A DNA stretch of 34,752 nt, taken from positions 1-34,752 of the forward strand of contig JAGQKG010000012.1 in the NCBI GenBank assembly GCA_020430245.1, in the 5' to 3' direction. Of the stretch, positions 8,721 through 16,181 are shown one piece after another. The stretch's first letter is position 1; each line of letters starts with the position of its first letter. The notes below the pieces were generated by a model that was not told the DNA's origin, ran no database searches, and saw only the letters and a list, made by a program, of their open reading frames with translations. This stretch comes from Nitrospira sp. GTDB taxonomy: Bacteria; Nitrospirota; Nitrospiria; Nitrospirales; UBA8639. Made by a program: the position numbers and the translations under genes.

Positions 8721-9324
8721 TGGGTCCCTGGCCTTTCTTGTGAAGGCCTTCAATGTGGCGTTACACCAGGGGGATGCTCAAAGGGTCGTTGCTCTCAAGG
8801 GCATACTGGTCAGTACCGCCAACCCTGACCAGCAAACCCCACTTGCGGCGCTCAACACCTTGATTCTGGCTGGACAAGCGGGGGTTGTGGCTCCACCCTG
8901 GGCGGTGCAGTTAGTTGATCAGGGACTCCGGCGGCGGATACAAGACCCAAGCGCTTCTCTTGATAAAACATTCGGGTTCAGTGCCGCAAAAGGGAAAACC
9001 CCTCCAGCCCATCAAGTTTTATACACCATGCGGAATGCTAAGCTTGCTGTCCCGATTCATCTGATGGTGTTGAGTGGTCAAGAAAAGGACGTAGATAAGG
9101 CTTGCGGGAGGATGGCAGATAAATTACGTGAAATGAAAAATTGGAACAGAACCGGCTATGATTTAGGTTTCCTTCGTGATGGATCAACAGGCCGGGACGC
9201 CATGACCGCACGTCTGCACCAACTCTATAATGACTGGCTCAAAGCCACGCCTACCGAAGACCTCAAAATTTTGGCCACGATCGCGCAATCCCCTGATATT
9301 CTCCCGCTCCTCTTGAACGAGTAA
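8659..9324 (+). CDS. Hypothetical protein following the integrase
   Basis: A 221-aa protein I do not recognise. It has a basic N-terminus, no signal peptide and no membrane segment, and is mostly predicted helical by composition. The second half contains KACGRMADKLREMKNW and a C-terminal Leu-rich stretch. The ATG at 8659 lies inside the last 62 bp of the integrase gene, with GGAGAGAAG upstream, so it is probably translated from the integrase transcript. A stem-loop (9341-9365) follows its stop codon. Its place beside int suggests an accessory role in integration, excision or immunity, but nothing in the sequence shows it. Confidence 0.75.
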   Translation: MRIKAKKQTTQPATPHPLCNDGSLAFLVKAFNVALHQGDAQRVVALKGILVSTANPDQQTPLAALNTLILAGQAGVVAPPWAVQLVDQGLRRRIQDPSASLDKTFGFSAAKGKTPPAHQVLYTMRNAKLAVPIHLMVLSGQEKDVDKACGRMADKLREMKNWNRTGYDLGFLRDGSTGRDAMTARLHQLYNDWLKATPTEDLKILATIAQSPDILPLLLNE

Positions 9325-9340
9325 ATCTCGTTTTGTCAAG

Positions 9341-9365
9341 CAACTGATAACCCGCTTATCAGTTG
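9341..9365. terminator. Perfect 10-bp stem-loop after the integrase operon
   Basis: CAACTGATAA, a five-base loop CCCGC, then TTATCAGTTG. It sits between the hypothetical gene and the AlpA-type gene. The following bases (GTATTTACTTTCC) are T-rich but not a clean T run, so it may be a weak terminator or an operator for the regulator gene that starts at 9430. Confidence 0.5.
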
Positions 9366-9429
9366 GTATTTACTTTCCCCGCTTTCCTTCAAACTTCCCT
9401 CCATGATGATCAAAAACATGGAGGGGCCT

Positions 9430-9651
9430 ATGAACACACATGAACTTCTCACGGCTGAACAGGTTTCGGCCACCTATGAGTTTGTCACTCCCAAGACGCT
9501 AGCAAATTGGCGATGCAAGGGGACCGGGCCAAAGTTCGTCAAGGTTGGACACTGCATCCGCTATCGACCGGCGGATGTCCAGGAGTGGATCAACTCACGG
9601 ATTTTTACGTCAACCTCCCACTACAACACGCAGAAGACAGGGGAACGATGA
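9430..9651 (+). CDS. AlpA/excisionase-type helix-turn-helix protein
   Basis: A 73-aa DNA-binding protein of the MerR-like HTH_17/AlpA group. The core LLTAEQVSATYEFVTPKTLANWRC provides the helix-turn-helix, followed by the characteristic wing GTGPKFVKVG-x3-RYRPADVQEWI. In P4-like satellites such proteins switch on integrase or excision and the replication operon. The start at ATG 9430 is set by GGAGGGG five bases upstream; an earlier in-frame ATG at 9403 lacks one. It is the first gene of a rightward block (regulator, initiator, helicase) and its stop lies one base before the next start codon, so the two are coupled. The stem-loop at 9341-9365 upstream may be its operator. Confidence 0.88.
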   Translation: MNTHELLTAEQVSATYEFVTPKTLANWRCKGTGPKFVKVGHCIRYRPADVQEWINSRIFTSTSHYNTQKTGER

Positions 9652-9652
9652 C

Positions 9653-10507
9653 ATGTTTGGCAAGCTCTATGCCTCGATGTATGAAGGAACCTTGGCAACA
9701 GTGGGCCCGTGGCAAGCTCTCATCACCTTTCAACAACTCATCATTTTGTCAGATCAGCATGGGTTGGTTGACATGACCCCTGAATCAATCGCCAGGCGTA
9801 CAACAGTTCCCCTGGACATCATTCAGATAGGCATTGAAGCCTTAGAAAAACCCGATCCGCAAAGTCGAACCACAGACGAAGAAGGGCGCCGGATTGTTCG
9901 CTTATCTGATTCCCGGCCTTGGGGATGGAGAATTGTCAATTACCTGCATTACCGGAACATGCGAACGGCGGAAGATCGTCGGGAATATATGCGGAATTAT
10001 CAGCGGGAATATCGTAAACAAAATAAACATTCCGTAAACAAATGTAAATCAAATAAACCTATGCATTATGCCTCTTCTTCTTCTTTAAATTCTTCTTCAG
10101 AGAATTTTCAAAAGTTTTGGAATGCCTACCCCGCCAGGAACGGGAAGAAACTTGGAAAGGGCGAAACTGAACGGCTGTTTGCTGCCCTCACAGACGAAGA
10201 CCAGGAGCTTGCCTGCACTGCCGCCAAAAATTACGCCACAAGCGACATGGCTCAGGCCAGTATTGGAATCAAAGACCCCAAACGATTCCTACGCGATGGT
10301 ACAGGGAATGAACCCTGGCGCGATTGGATCGAACCGGAAACGAAAACCGCTAATGGCCACGGGGACCTTTCAAAAAAAATATGCTGGAAACGAATTCCGG
10401 ACGGTGACCATATGCGGCCTTGCAAAGCGCCGGTGGTTGGGATCGTCAACGGGAATCCCTTTTGCGCTGAGCACACAATCCCAACGACCAACGGAGTTTT
10501 GACATGA
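9653..10507 (+). CDS. Phage-type replication initiator / helicase loader
   Basis: A 284-aa protein resembling the replication organisers found just upstream of DnaB helicases in phages. The N-terminal winged-helix region (about 1-110: LITFQQLIILSDQHGLVDMT, SIARRTTVPLDIIQ, WRIVNYLHYRNMR) is followed by a very basic REYMRNYQREYRKQ helix, a Ser-rich linker near residue 140 and a C-terminal region (about 148-240: FQKFWNAYPARNGKKLGKGE, PKRFLRDGTG) of the kind seen in phage replication proteins. A last segment has Cys residues (CWKRIP, RPCKAP, FCAEH) that could bind zinc. ATG 9653 follows a GGGGAA site. The stop overlaps the helicase start as ATGA. It probably recognises the element's origin and loads the helicase; the iterons at 14934-14978 are a candidate target. 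Confidence 0.8.
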   Translation: MFGKLYASMYEGTLATVGPWQALITFQQLIILSDQHGLVDMTPESIARRTTVPLDIIQIGIEALEKPDPQSRTTDEEGRRIVRLSDSRPWGWRIVNYLHYRNMRTAEDRREYMRNYQREYRKQNKHSVNKCKSNKPMHYASSSSLNSSSENFQKFWNAYPARNGKKLGKGETERLFAALTDEDQELACTAAKNYATSDMAQASIGIKDPKRFLRDGTGNEPWRDWIEPETKTANGHGDLSKKICWKRIPDGDHMRPCKAPVVGIVNGNPFCAEHTIPTTNGVLT

Positions 10508-11820
10508 GCGGCCACGTGGATCTTTTCGACTCTGACGCGGAACGGGCCGTCATTGCTGCAATCATGTTCGAAGATGTGGCCCTGATACGGGTGCGGGATA
10601 TCCTCTCGGCCAGTGATTTTCATTCTGAAAAGTGCCGGATCATTTTCGAAGCCTGCTTACGGTTGCAGGATCGAAATGTGAGCCGTGACCTTCTCACCGT
10701 GAATGCCGAACTGCGACAGGCAAACCAATTGGAGTTGGTTGGAGGGAGTGCAGAATTGGCCGAAATCGCTGGAGAGTTTATCTCTCTCGCAAACCTCACC
10801 CATCATGCCGAAATTGTGAAACGCCTAAGCAGGCAACGCATGACCGTCAAGGAGATTCAAAAGCTTTACCTTGAGGCCCAGCAATGCGACGACCCCGAAG
10901 CCTTAGTGGGAACATTTTATACGAAAATGGTTCAACGTCTTGGTGTGGATCGTGGCGAATTCGTCGATATGCCCAAGGCGATTCATGGTTTCATAGATCT
11001 ACTCGAACGGCGTAAAACTGGGGAAGTGCTGAACGGATGGCCTACGGGATTGGCATCGCTGGACAAACGAATCGGGGGATGGAAAAACGGGCATCTAGAC
11101 ATTATTGCGGGAAGGCCCAGTCAGGGCAAAACAAGCCTGGCCCTGTGCGGGGCCATGGCATCGGCTAAGGCTGGCGCTAAGGTTTCCATTTTTTCCCTAG
11201 AAATGGGCACTGCTGAATTGGTGCAGCGGTTTATCACTCAAAGTAACGAACATTTGACGATGAAGGCCCTCAACGATGCAACGCTCTCACAGTTGGGATG
11301 GGTCGAGCTTGTGGACGTTTCAGAAAGCCTCTCACACCTTCCTATAAAAATTTGTGATAGCACCGATCTGACGCTCGAGAAAATTACCTCAATGGCGAAT
11401 CTGATGAAATTGCGGGGGGGATTGGACCTCATCATAGTCGACTACCTGCAACTTCTCTCACTGGACGAGCGGGGCATTAGTCGACAAGAAGCCGTCAGCG
11501 GAGCCTCACGGAAATTGAAAATTCTGGCAAAAGACCTAGATATCTCGGTAATCGTTTTGAGCCAACTCAATCGGAAATGTGAAGAACGGGAGGACAAGCG
11601 GCCGCATTTGGCAGACCTACGGGAATCGGGTGCCATTGAACAGGATGCCGATGTGGTGGTTATGCTGTATCGGGATGAATCCTACAATCCGGAGTCTGCT
11701 TATAAAGGGCAAGCTGAGGTTCTCATCCGGAAGCAACGGAATGGGCCAACCGGTGAGTTTATGGTTGATTGGATTGGGTCGAATGCTGCCTTCAAGGATC
11801 ACATAGGAATTCCAGTCTGA
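10504..11820 (+). CDS. Replicative DNA helicase, DnaB family
   Basis: A 438-aa hexameric 5'-3' helicase that unwinds DNA at the fork. The N-terminal DnaB domain covers about 5-105 (DAERAVIAAI, HAEIVKRL). The RecA-like C-terminal domain has Walker A GRPSQGKT (203-210), a FSLEM segment after it, Walker B LIIVDYLQLL with D313, and the SQLNRKCEERED plus LRESGAIEQDADVV motifs that hold the sensor and Arg-finger region. It starts as ATGA, overlapping the initiator gene by four bases, so the pair is translationally coupled. Having its own helicase means the element can probably replicate independently of the chromosome once excised. It is shorter than chromosomal DnaB (about 470 aa), as usual for phage copies. 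Confidence 0.95.
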   Translation: MSGHVDLFDSDAERAVIAAIMFEDVALIRVRDILSASDFHSEKCRIIFEACLRLQDRNVSRDLLTVNAELRQANQLELVGGSAELAEIAGEFISLANLTHHAEIVKRLSRQRMTVKEIQKLYLEAQQCDDPEALVGTFYTKMVQRLGVDRGEFVDMPKAIHGFIDLLERRKTGEVLNGWPTGLASLDKRIGGWKNGHLDIIAGRPSQGKTSLALCGAMASAKAGAKVSIFSLEMGTAELVQRFITQSNEHLTMKALNDATLSQLGWVELVDVSESLSHLPIKICDSTDLTLEKITSMANLMKLRGGLDLIIVDYLQLLSLDERGISRQEAVSGASRKLKILAKDLDISVIVLSQLNRKCEEREDKRPHLADLRESGAIEQDADVVVMLYRDESYNPESAYKGQAEVLIRKQRNGPTGEFMVDWIGSNAAFKDHIGIPV

Positions 11821-11858
11821 TTTTATTTATTTAAAAAAACATTGAAAGGAACAGGTCC

Positions 11859-12122
11859 GTGAGTGACGAAATCAAAAAAACAGCCCTATTGGAAGTGATG
11901 TGTGTGGAGTGTTTGGAGACTAGGCGCTATCGTATTGAAGATGGCAAAAATGAGGCCTGGTATTGCCCACACAAGCGAACCCTGACCACCTGGCGGCAGG
12001 ATTTAGAACCGCACGGGCTCACCTTCTTTGATGTCGACGACCAGGAATTTTTTGCAACCGTTCGGGAAGCGCGGGAGTTGGCTGATCGGGCGAAGGCGCA
12101 ACGGGAGGCATCGCAGAATTGA
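11859..12122 (+). CDS. Small hypothetical protein with CxxC / CPH motif
   Basis: An 87-aa acidic protein of unknown function. Residues about 15-32 contain CVEC and then YCPH, a possible zinc site of CxxC...CxxH type. The C-terminal half is a charged helix (VREARELADRAKAQREAS). It starts at GTG 11859 with AAAGGA about nine bases upstream, 38 bp after the helicase gene on the same strand. Such small zinc-finger-like proteins are common between replication and structural genes of phages; a regulatory role is only a guess. Confidence 0.65.
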   Translation: MSDEIKKTALLEVMCVECLETRRYRIEDGKNEAWYCPHKRTLTTWRQDLEPHGLTFFDVDDQEFFATVREARELADRAKAQREASQN

Positions 12123-12260
12123 AAACATCACACCGGCATGTTATAAAAAGAGTACATATTTTGCTCTACGCTCCAACGGCCGAAAACCAACGGGGCGGAA
12201 CAGACGGGATGGAACCCTCTGAGGCAAACGGTAAGAAGTGCATATTGCCGTTTTGACCTT

Positions 12261-12284
12261 GAGAGGGTTTTTTTATGCCCTCTC
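12261..12284 (+). promoter_or_regulatory. Hairpin in the leader of the capsid gene
   Basis: GAGAGGG (12261-12267) pairs with CCCTCTC (12278-12284) across a T-rich ten-base loop, 35 bp before the capsid gene start. The T run lies in the loop rather than after the stem, so it is not an ordinary terminator. It may affect translation or processing of the capsid message. Confidence 0.35.
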
Positions 12285-12318
12285 GGGGCAGGCGGTGACT
12301 TTAAAAAAGGAACCCATA

Positions 12319-14193
12319 ATGGATGCAAGAAAAGCGATTGGTGAGACCTTTCATCGATCATTCCAGCTAGAACGCAAGGCGGTTGACACCGAGAAGCGAA
12401 CCGTCGAAGTGGCCTTTTCTAGTGAGACTCAATCGGTTGAGCGGTTCTTTGGGGTGGAAATTCTCGATCACTCGAAAAGTGCTGTCCGTTTGCACCGGCT
12501 CAACAATGGCGGGGCCGTTCTGTTCAATCATCGCACGGATGCTCATATCGGGGTGATTGAAAAGGCCTGGATTGATTCAGACAAAGTTGGGCGGGCCTTG
12601 CTCCGGTTCGGGCAGTCCGCCAGAGCCAAGGAAGTCTTTCAAGACATTGCCGATCGTGTCTTACAACATGTCTCGGTCGGATATGTCATTCATGCCATGC
12701 AGAGAGAAAAATCAGAAGACAACAAGCCCGATGTCTACCGGGTGACAGACTGGGAGCCACTTGAAGTCAGTATGGTCCCAGTGCCGGCGGATCCAACCGT
12801 AGGTGTGGGGCGACAATTAAACACAAAACACAAGGATGCAACAATGAAAAAAGATTTTGAACTCACGGAGCAAGAGCAACGAGAGGAAGACCAAATGTTT
12901 GGCCGGACCTGGAGCGATTCAGAGAAGGAGCGCCACAGATCCTCACAAATTCTGGAATTGGCGAAGGCCTTCCCATACGACAAGGAATGGGCGCGGAATT
13001 TGGCCGATTCCGCCATACAGCGCGGAACGAGTGTCAACCAATTCCGAAAAGCCCTCATGGACAGCATGCAGGACCGGCAACCCGGGCCGTTGAGTCTGCC
13101 TCATGATATCGGCCTGGATTCTCGGGATCTGCAACAGTATTCGGTCCTGCGATTGATTCAGGCGCAATTGACCGGGCGATATGACGAAGCCGGGCATGAA
13201 ATGGAAGTCGGCCGGGCCCTTGAAAAACAGTACGGCAAACAACCCCAAGGCGTTCTGATACCGATGCGTGCCTTGATGAGTCAACGACTCCTTGAAGTCG
13301 GCACCTCACAAAGTGGCGCGTCATTGGTTGGCACGACCCATATGAGCAGTGAGTTCATTGACATTTTGCGGACCCATTCCCTCATCGTGAAAATGGGCGC
13401 CCGGGTGTTGGCTGATCTTCAGGGCGATGTGAGTATTCCCAAAAAGACGGCAAAATCTACAGGGTCGTGGGTCGCGGAGAATAACGCGGCCTCGGAGTCA
13501 ACACCGACTTTCGGCGCGGTGTCCTTGTCTCCGAAATCGATTAGCGCGTGGAGCGAGTACACCAGAAAAATGCTGCTGCAAAGTTCGCCATCGATCGAGG
13601 CCTTGGTCATGGATGATTTGGCGGCAGGACTCGGCACAGGGGTTGATGCGGCCGTCATTAACGGCAGCGGGCAAAGTTCCCAGCCATTGGGCATTCTCGG
13701 GCAGCAAGGCTTGGAGATTGTCGAATTGGGCGCACAAGGGGCAGCACCCACCTGGGCCAAGATTGTTGAACTGGAAACCAAGGTGTCCGTGGCCAATGCC
13801 GATATGGGGATGCTGGGCTATCTGACCAATAGCAAGGTGAGGGGCAAATTGAAAGTCACTGAGAAATTTGCTGATACGAACGGGATGGCTATTTGGCCGG
13901 ATACGGCATTGATTGACGGTTTCGGTACATTAAATGGGTACAAAGCTGGTGTGAGTAATAATGTGCCGTCCAACCTGACAAAAGCCACTTCGGGCACGGG
14001 GCTGTCCGCGATCATATTCGGCAATTGGGCCGATGTGTTAATTGGGCGATGGTCTGGCGTCGCGGACCTATTGATTGATCCGTATTCCCAAAGCAAAAAG
14101 GGAAATACGATCATTACAGCATTCTCGGACGTCGATGTGGCGCTCAGGAACGTTGAATCCTTTGCAGCGATCATTGACGCGGTGACCACCTAA
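12319..14193 (+). CDS. HK97-type prohead protease fused to major capsid protein
   Basis: A 624-aa single polypeptide. Residues about 12-165 are an S78-family prohead protease: catalytic His in LFNHRTD (H71) and Ser in HVSVGY (S119), ending with the usual EPLEVSMVPVPADP. Residues about 176-300 are charged and helical, like the scaffolding delta domain of HK97 capsid proteins. Residues about 315-624 are the major capsid core (VSIPKKT, GSWVAEN, SPKSISAWSEYTRKML, QPLGIL, VALRNVESFAAI). ATG 12319 follows AAGGA. An internal ATG at 12844 (residue 176) has its own AAGGA nine bases upstream, so free capsid protein could also be made. No portal, terminase or tail gene accompanies it, so the shell presumably works with helper proteins. 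Confidence 0.93.
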   Translation: MDARKAIGETFHRSFQLERKAVDTEKRTVEVAFSSETQSVERFFGVEILDHSKSAVRLHRLNNGGAVLFNHRTDAHIGVIEKAWIDSDKVGRALLRFGQSARAKEVFQDIADRVLQHVSVGYVIHAMQREKSEDNKPDVYRVTDWEPLEVSMVPVPADPTVGVGRQLNTKHKDATMKKDFELTEQEQREEDQMFGRTWSDSEKERHRSSQILELAKAFPYDKEWARNLADSAIQRGTSVNQFRKALMDSMQDRQPGPLSLPHDIGLDSRDLQQYSVLRLIQAQLTGRYDEAGHEMEVGRALEKQYGKQPQGVLIPMRALMSQRLLEVGTSQSGASLVGTTHMSSEFIDILRTHSLIVKMGARVLADLQGDVSIPKKTAKSTGSWVAENNAASESTPTFGAVSLSPKSISAWSEYTRKMLLQSSPSIEALVMDDLAAGLGTGVDAAVINGSGQSSQPLGILGQQGLEIVELGAQGAAPTWAKIVELETKVSVANADMGMLGYLTNSKVRGKLKVTEKFADTNGMAIWPDTALIDGFGTLNGYKAGVSNNVPSNLTKATSGTGLSAIIFGNWADVLIGRWSGVADLLIDPYSQSKKGNTIITAFSDVDVALRNVESFAAIIDAVTT

Positions 14194-14282
14194 ACGGCGG
14201 TGACGTGTGGTAGAAGTCGGGGCACATCCTGGCCGATCCCCTGACAGGGTGGCATTCCTCCATCCTAGAGCCAGCCGGCAGG

Positions 14283-14325
14283 AACCGGATCCCCCGTCCT
14301 CACAAGGGGCGGGGGCCCTCCGGTT
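14283..14325 (+). promoter_or_regulatory. GC-rich hairpin after the capsid gene
   Basis: AACCGGA (14283-14289) pairs with TCCGGTT (14319-14325), and CCCCCG (14291-14296) with CGGGGG (14310-14315), giving a 13-bp two-part stem. There is no T run after it. It lies between the capsid gene and the CxxC protein gene and may stabilise the capsid message or lower downstream expression. Confidence 0.45.
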
Positions 14326-14347
14326 ATCTATCCACAGAGGGAAGACT

Positions 14348-14551
14348 ATGAACCAACCCTTGATCAGCTGCGGTATCAGGTGTTCGGTCTGCCTTGAGCT
14401 CCTGTCCATTGGGCAAGTGAATGAAGAGTCACGCGGTACGTGTGAGCCTGTGATTCGCACGGGATTGCTATGCCCTCAATGTTTATCAATAGATGCCATT
14501 GCGGGTCCTTCCCAGAGGGTGGGAAATGCGGAGCCCCGTGCGCGCACTTAA
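14348..14551 (+). CDS. Small CxxC-repeat protein
   Basis: A 67-aa protein with two Cys pairs, CSVC (about residues 12-15) and CPQC (about 42-45), a spacing typical of a small zinc ribbon. Extra Cys residues sit at CG near residue 8 and in RGTCEP. No domain name can be given. The ATG at 14348 has GAGGGAA six bases upstream. It lies 154 bp after the capsid gene, separated by a strong hairpin. A role in assembly, head-tail connection or transcription is possible but unsupported. Confidence 0.6.
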   Translation: MNQPLISCGIRCSVCLELLSIGQVNEESRGTCEPVIRTGLLCPQCLSIDAIAGPSQRVGNAEPRART

Positions 14552-14600
14552 TCGCTAGGTTTCAAATTTTTTTTATGGGTTAACAGAATCCTGTCCAAAG

Positions 14601-14822
14601 TTGGTTGAAGTGCGTGGAAGTAAAAGAATAATACCTGCACAAGAAGGCGAATCGGAGGAGTTTTTATGGAGCATTGGACAACTTGCACATTATTTTGAAT
14701 GCTCAGAGCGCACGATTCGGCGGTATTGCCGGGAAGGCCTGGAGCGGCGCAAGGATGGCCGGTTTAATGCACGAGAGGCAATTTTCCAAATTCATTCGAA
14801 AATTCTGTTAGGAGACTTTTGA
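14601..14822 (+). CDS. Small helix-turn-helix protein (Nu1/MerR-like)
   Basis: A 73-aa protein whose centre (about residues 22-58: WSIGQLAHYFECSERTIRRY, REGLERRKDGRFN) is a winged helix-turn-helix of the type shared by excisionases and Nu1-like small terminase subunits. Start codons are poor: TTG 14601 or GTG 14610, both with weak ribosome sites. A strong GGAGGAG-TTTTT-ATG at 14654-14668 opens a different frame of only ten codons. It follows the structural genes and is directly followed by a 36-aa frame. In PICI satellites a small terminase in this position redirects packaging; that role here is a hypothesis, a second regulator being the alternative. Confidence 0.6.
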   Translation: MVEVRGSKRIIPAQEGESEEFLWSIGQLAHYFECSERTIRRYCREGLERRKDGRFNAREAIFQIHSKILLGDF

Positions 14823-14933
14823 ATGTTTATCACCTCCGCTCAAATACAACGATTCGAGGAGAAAGCTGTTAAGCAGGAAGTCCCGCAATGGAGTCAGATT
14901 GAGAGGGGTCTATCGGGAAACAGACTGAATTGA
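14823..14933 (+). CDS. Putative 36-aa small protein
   Basis: A short frame starting MFITSAQIQRFEE and ending LSGNRLN, whose ATG begins directly after the stop codon of the HTH gene, with GGAG eight bases upstream. Coupling to the HTH gene supports translation. It has no recognisable domain; the N-terminus resembles openings of small phage proteins (ITSxQxxxFE). Its stop codon immediately adjoins the iteron array, so it could be a truncated remnant. Confidence 0.4.
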   Translation: MFITSAQIQRFEEKAVKQEVPQWSQIERGLSGNRLN

Positions 14934-14978
14934 GTTGGACGTGTTGAACATGTTCTACATGTAGGACACGTAGGACAT
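14934..14978. repeat. Five tandem 9-bp iterons (consensus GTWGGACAT)
   Basis: Units read GTTGGACGT, GTTGAACAT, GTTCTACAT, GTAGGACAC and GTAGGACAT without spacers. An AT-rich tract follows directly (14980-15100). Short head-to-tail repeats next to AT-rich DNA, in an element encoding an initiator and helicase, are the hallmark of an iteron-type replication origin. An operator array is the alternative. Confidence 0.6.
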
Positions 14979-15410
14979 GAAAACCCGTTTAAAAACAGGT
15001 AGATACACTTTTATGAATATGCCATTTCTGTTTGCAGGAAAATTCATACACTTTGCAAGTCATTGTAAAACAATTAGTTTTTGGTGTTGGTGTCAACGGT
15101 GTTCACACAAAAACGGCGTATTCATGAATACATGTATACAAATCCCAATTAGGAGTCGCGTACAAACCCTTATTTTCTGTCCACGTTGGTTGACACTGAC
15201 TTTCTAAGCGATTGAATTCAATGAATTTATTAGACCTCATTCAACCCCTTGAGCAAGCCATCCGAGAGGCGAAACCGTCGTACCTTACCGTTCAATGGAC
15301 GTTCAATAGACGTTAGGTATTGGTGTGCAGCTAGCTATCCTTGATTATGGAAGACGGCAACAAGGGTATTTGGAGATAGTGAGGCAAAGAGCGGACTGTA
15401 ATTGACACGT
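14979..15410. other. AT-rich non-coding region, probable origin or regulatory zone
   Basis: Separates the rightward gene block from the leftward kinase module. It contains the interrupted repeat ATTGT-AAA-ACAAT (15062-15074) and a perfect 14-bp palindrome GTATTCATGAATAC (15118-15131). A 31-aa frame at 15221-15316 (beginning MNLLDLIQPLEQAI) lacks a ribosome site and is at most a remnant. A 76-aa frame at 14977-15207 has an AT-driven, implausible composition. Confidence 0.5.
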
Positions 15411-16181
15411 CTACCCAATAGAAGAGTAGGCACCATGTGCCGATACATGAGATGGGGAGTCCGTCAGTGGAGTATATAGTTCACCCGAGCAAGACTTAAA
15501 ATTTTCAGGCCATTTTGCTTTCATCGAACAGAGAAGTCTCAGTTGAATGGGTGCATCTAGATTTACTTTTTCCACCCAGACCTTTACAGATTCACCAACT
15601 TGATTCATAAGAGACCGCAAATCTTCAGCGAAATAACGAGGCAGATAGCCAACTACCATAACTGGTTCGGTTCGGATGGCGATTGCTAAATTATCCTGTT
15701 CATTTTGATTATCAAACATGAGGTAGAGCGGCCTACCTGATTTCAAGGTCGTTACCCATTGCTGAGCCTGCTCCGGTAAATATCGAATACCATGCCCAAA
15801 GAATGTGAGGGTAAAATTTCCTTCAGAATTTGGAATTGGACAAGGAATCACTGCCAAAGAGTCAGTGGCTCGGATTCCACCAGTACGCTCTAGTTCATCA
15901 AGCGGGTTCATAGGCTCAGATTGAATGTTCAGCCAATTCAAATAAGTTTTATACTCAGGACGGTGTCGGGAAAGCAGACGATTAGCGAATAAAGGGAACA
16001 ATTGCTCAGCCTCATATGAAATTTCAAGGTCACGCATTACACCTAGTGGAACAAACCTTGGGGAAAGCTTTGCTCCATATGTATAAACAAATGTATATAC
16101 TTTATTTGAGTAAGTTAATTTTCCAACTGGAAACCATTGCCTACTATCTGGATCTTGCCACAGAATAAAAAATGTTCTCAC
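15411..16181 (-). CDS. HipA N-terminal-like plus HIRAN domain protein (kinase partner)
   Basis: A 256-aa protein. Residues about 1-112 resemble the N-terminal subdomain of HipA: FPVGKLTY, FVYTYGAKLS, Y-x3-QLFPLFANRLLSR and NPLDELERTGGIRATDSLAV. Residues about 118-222 fit a HIRAN domain (LTFFGHGIRYLP, LYLMFDNQNEQDNLAIAIR, VVGYLPRYFAEDL, RLLCSM), a small beta-barrel that can bind DNA ends or stalled forks. It overlaps the kinase gene upstream by four bases (ATGA), so the two are coupled and probably form a complex. In split HipA systems the separated N-terminal domain can act as antitoxin, so this may neutralise the kinase. Family assignment is from recognised motifs; the antitoxin role is inference. 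Confidence 0.75.
   Translation of the reverse strand: MRTFFILWQDPDSRQWFPVGKLTYSNKVYTFVYTYGAKLSPRFVPLGVMRDLEISYEAEQLFPLFANRLLSRHRPEYKTYLNWLNIQSEPMNPLDELERTGGIRATDSLAVIPCPIPNSEGNFTLTFFGHGIRYLPEQAQQWVTTLKSGRPLYLMFDNQNEQDNLAIAIRTEPVMVVGYLPRYFAEDLRSLMNQVGESVKVWVEKVNLDAPIQLRLLCSMKAKWPENFKSCSGELYTPLTDSPSHVSAHGAYSSIG

Noticed and set aside
12238-12318. Upstream extension of the protease-capsid frame
   Set aside because: It covers a hairpin and lacks a ribosome site; ATG 12319 has a good AAGGA site and matches the family start.
12319-14193. Encapsulin nanocompartment instead of a phage capsid
   Set aside because: A prohead protease domain, a delta-like region and a phage-type replication and integration context point to a viral capsid; no cargo enzyme gene is adjacent.
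14934-14978. CRISPR array
   Set aside because: Units are 9 bp without spacers; no spaced repeat array of CRISPR type was seen anywhere in the window.
14977-15207. 76-aa frame starting in the last iteron
   Set aside because: Driven by AT-rich DNA, with implausible Phe/Cys/Trp composition and no ribosome site.
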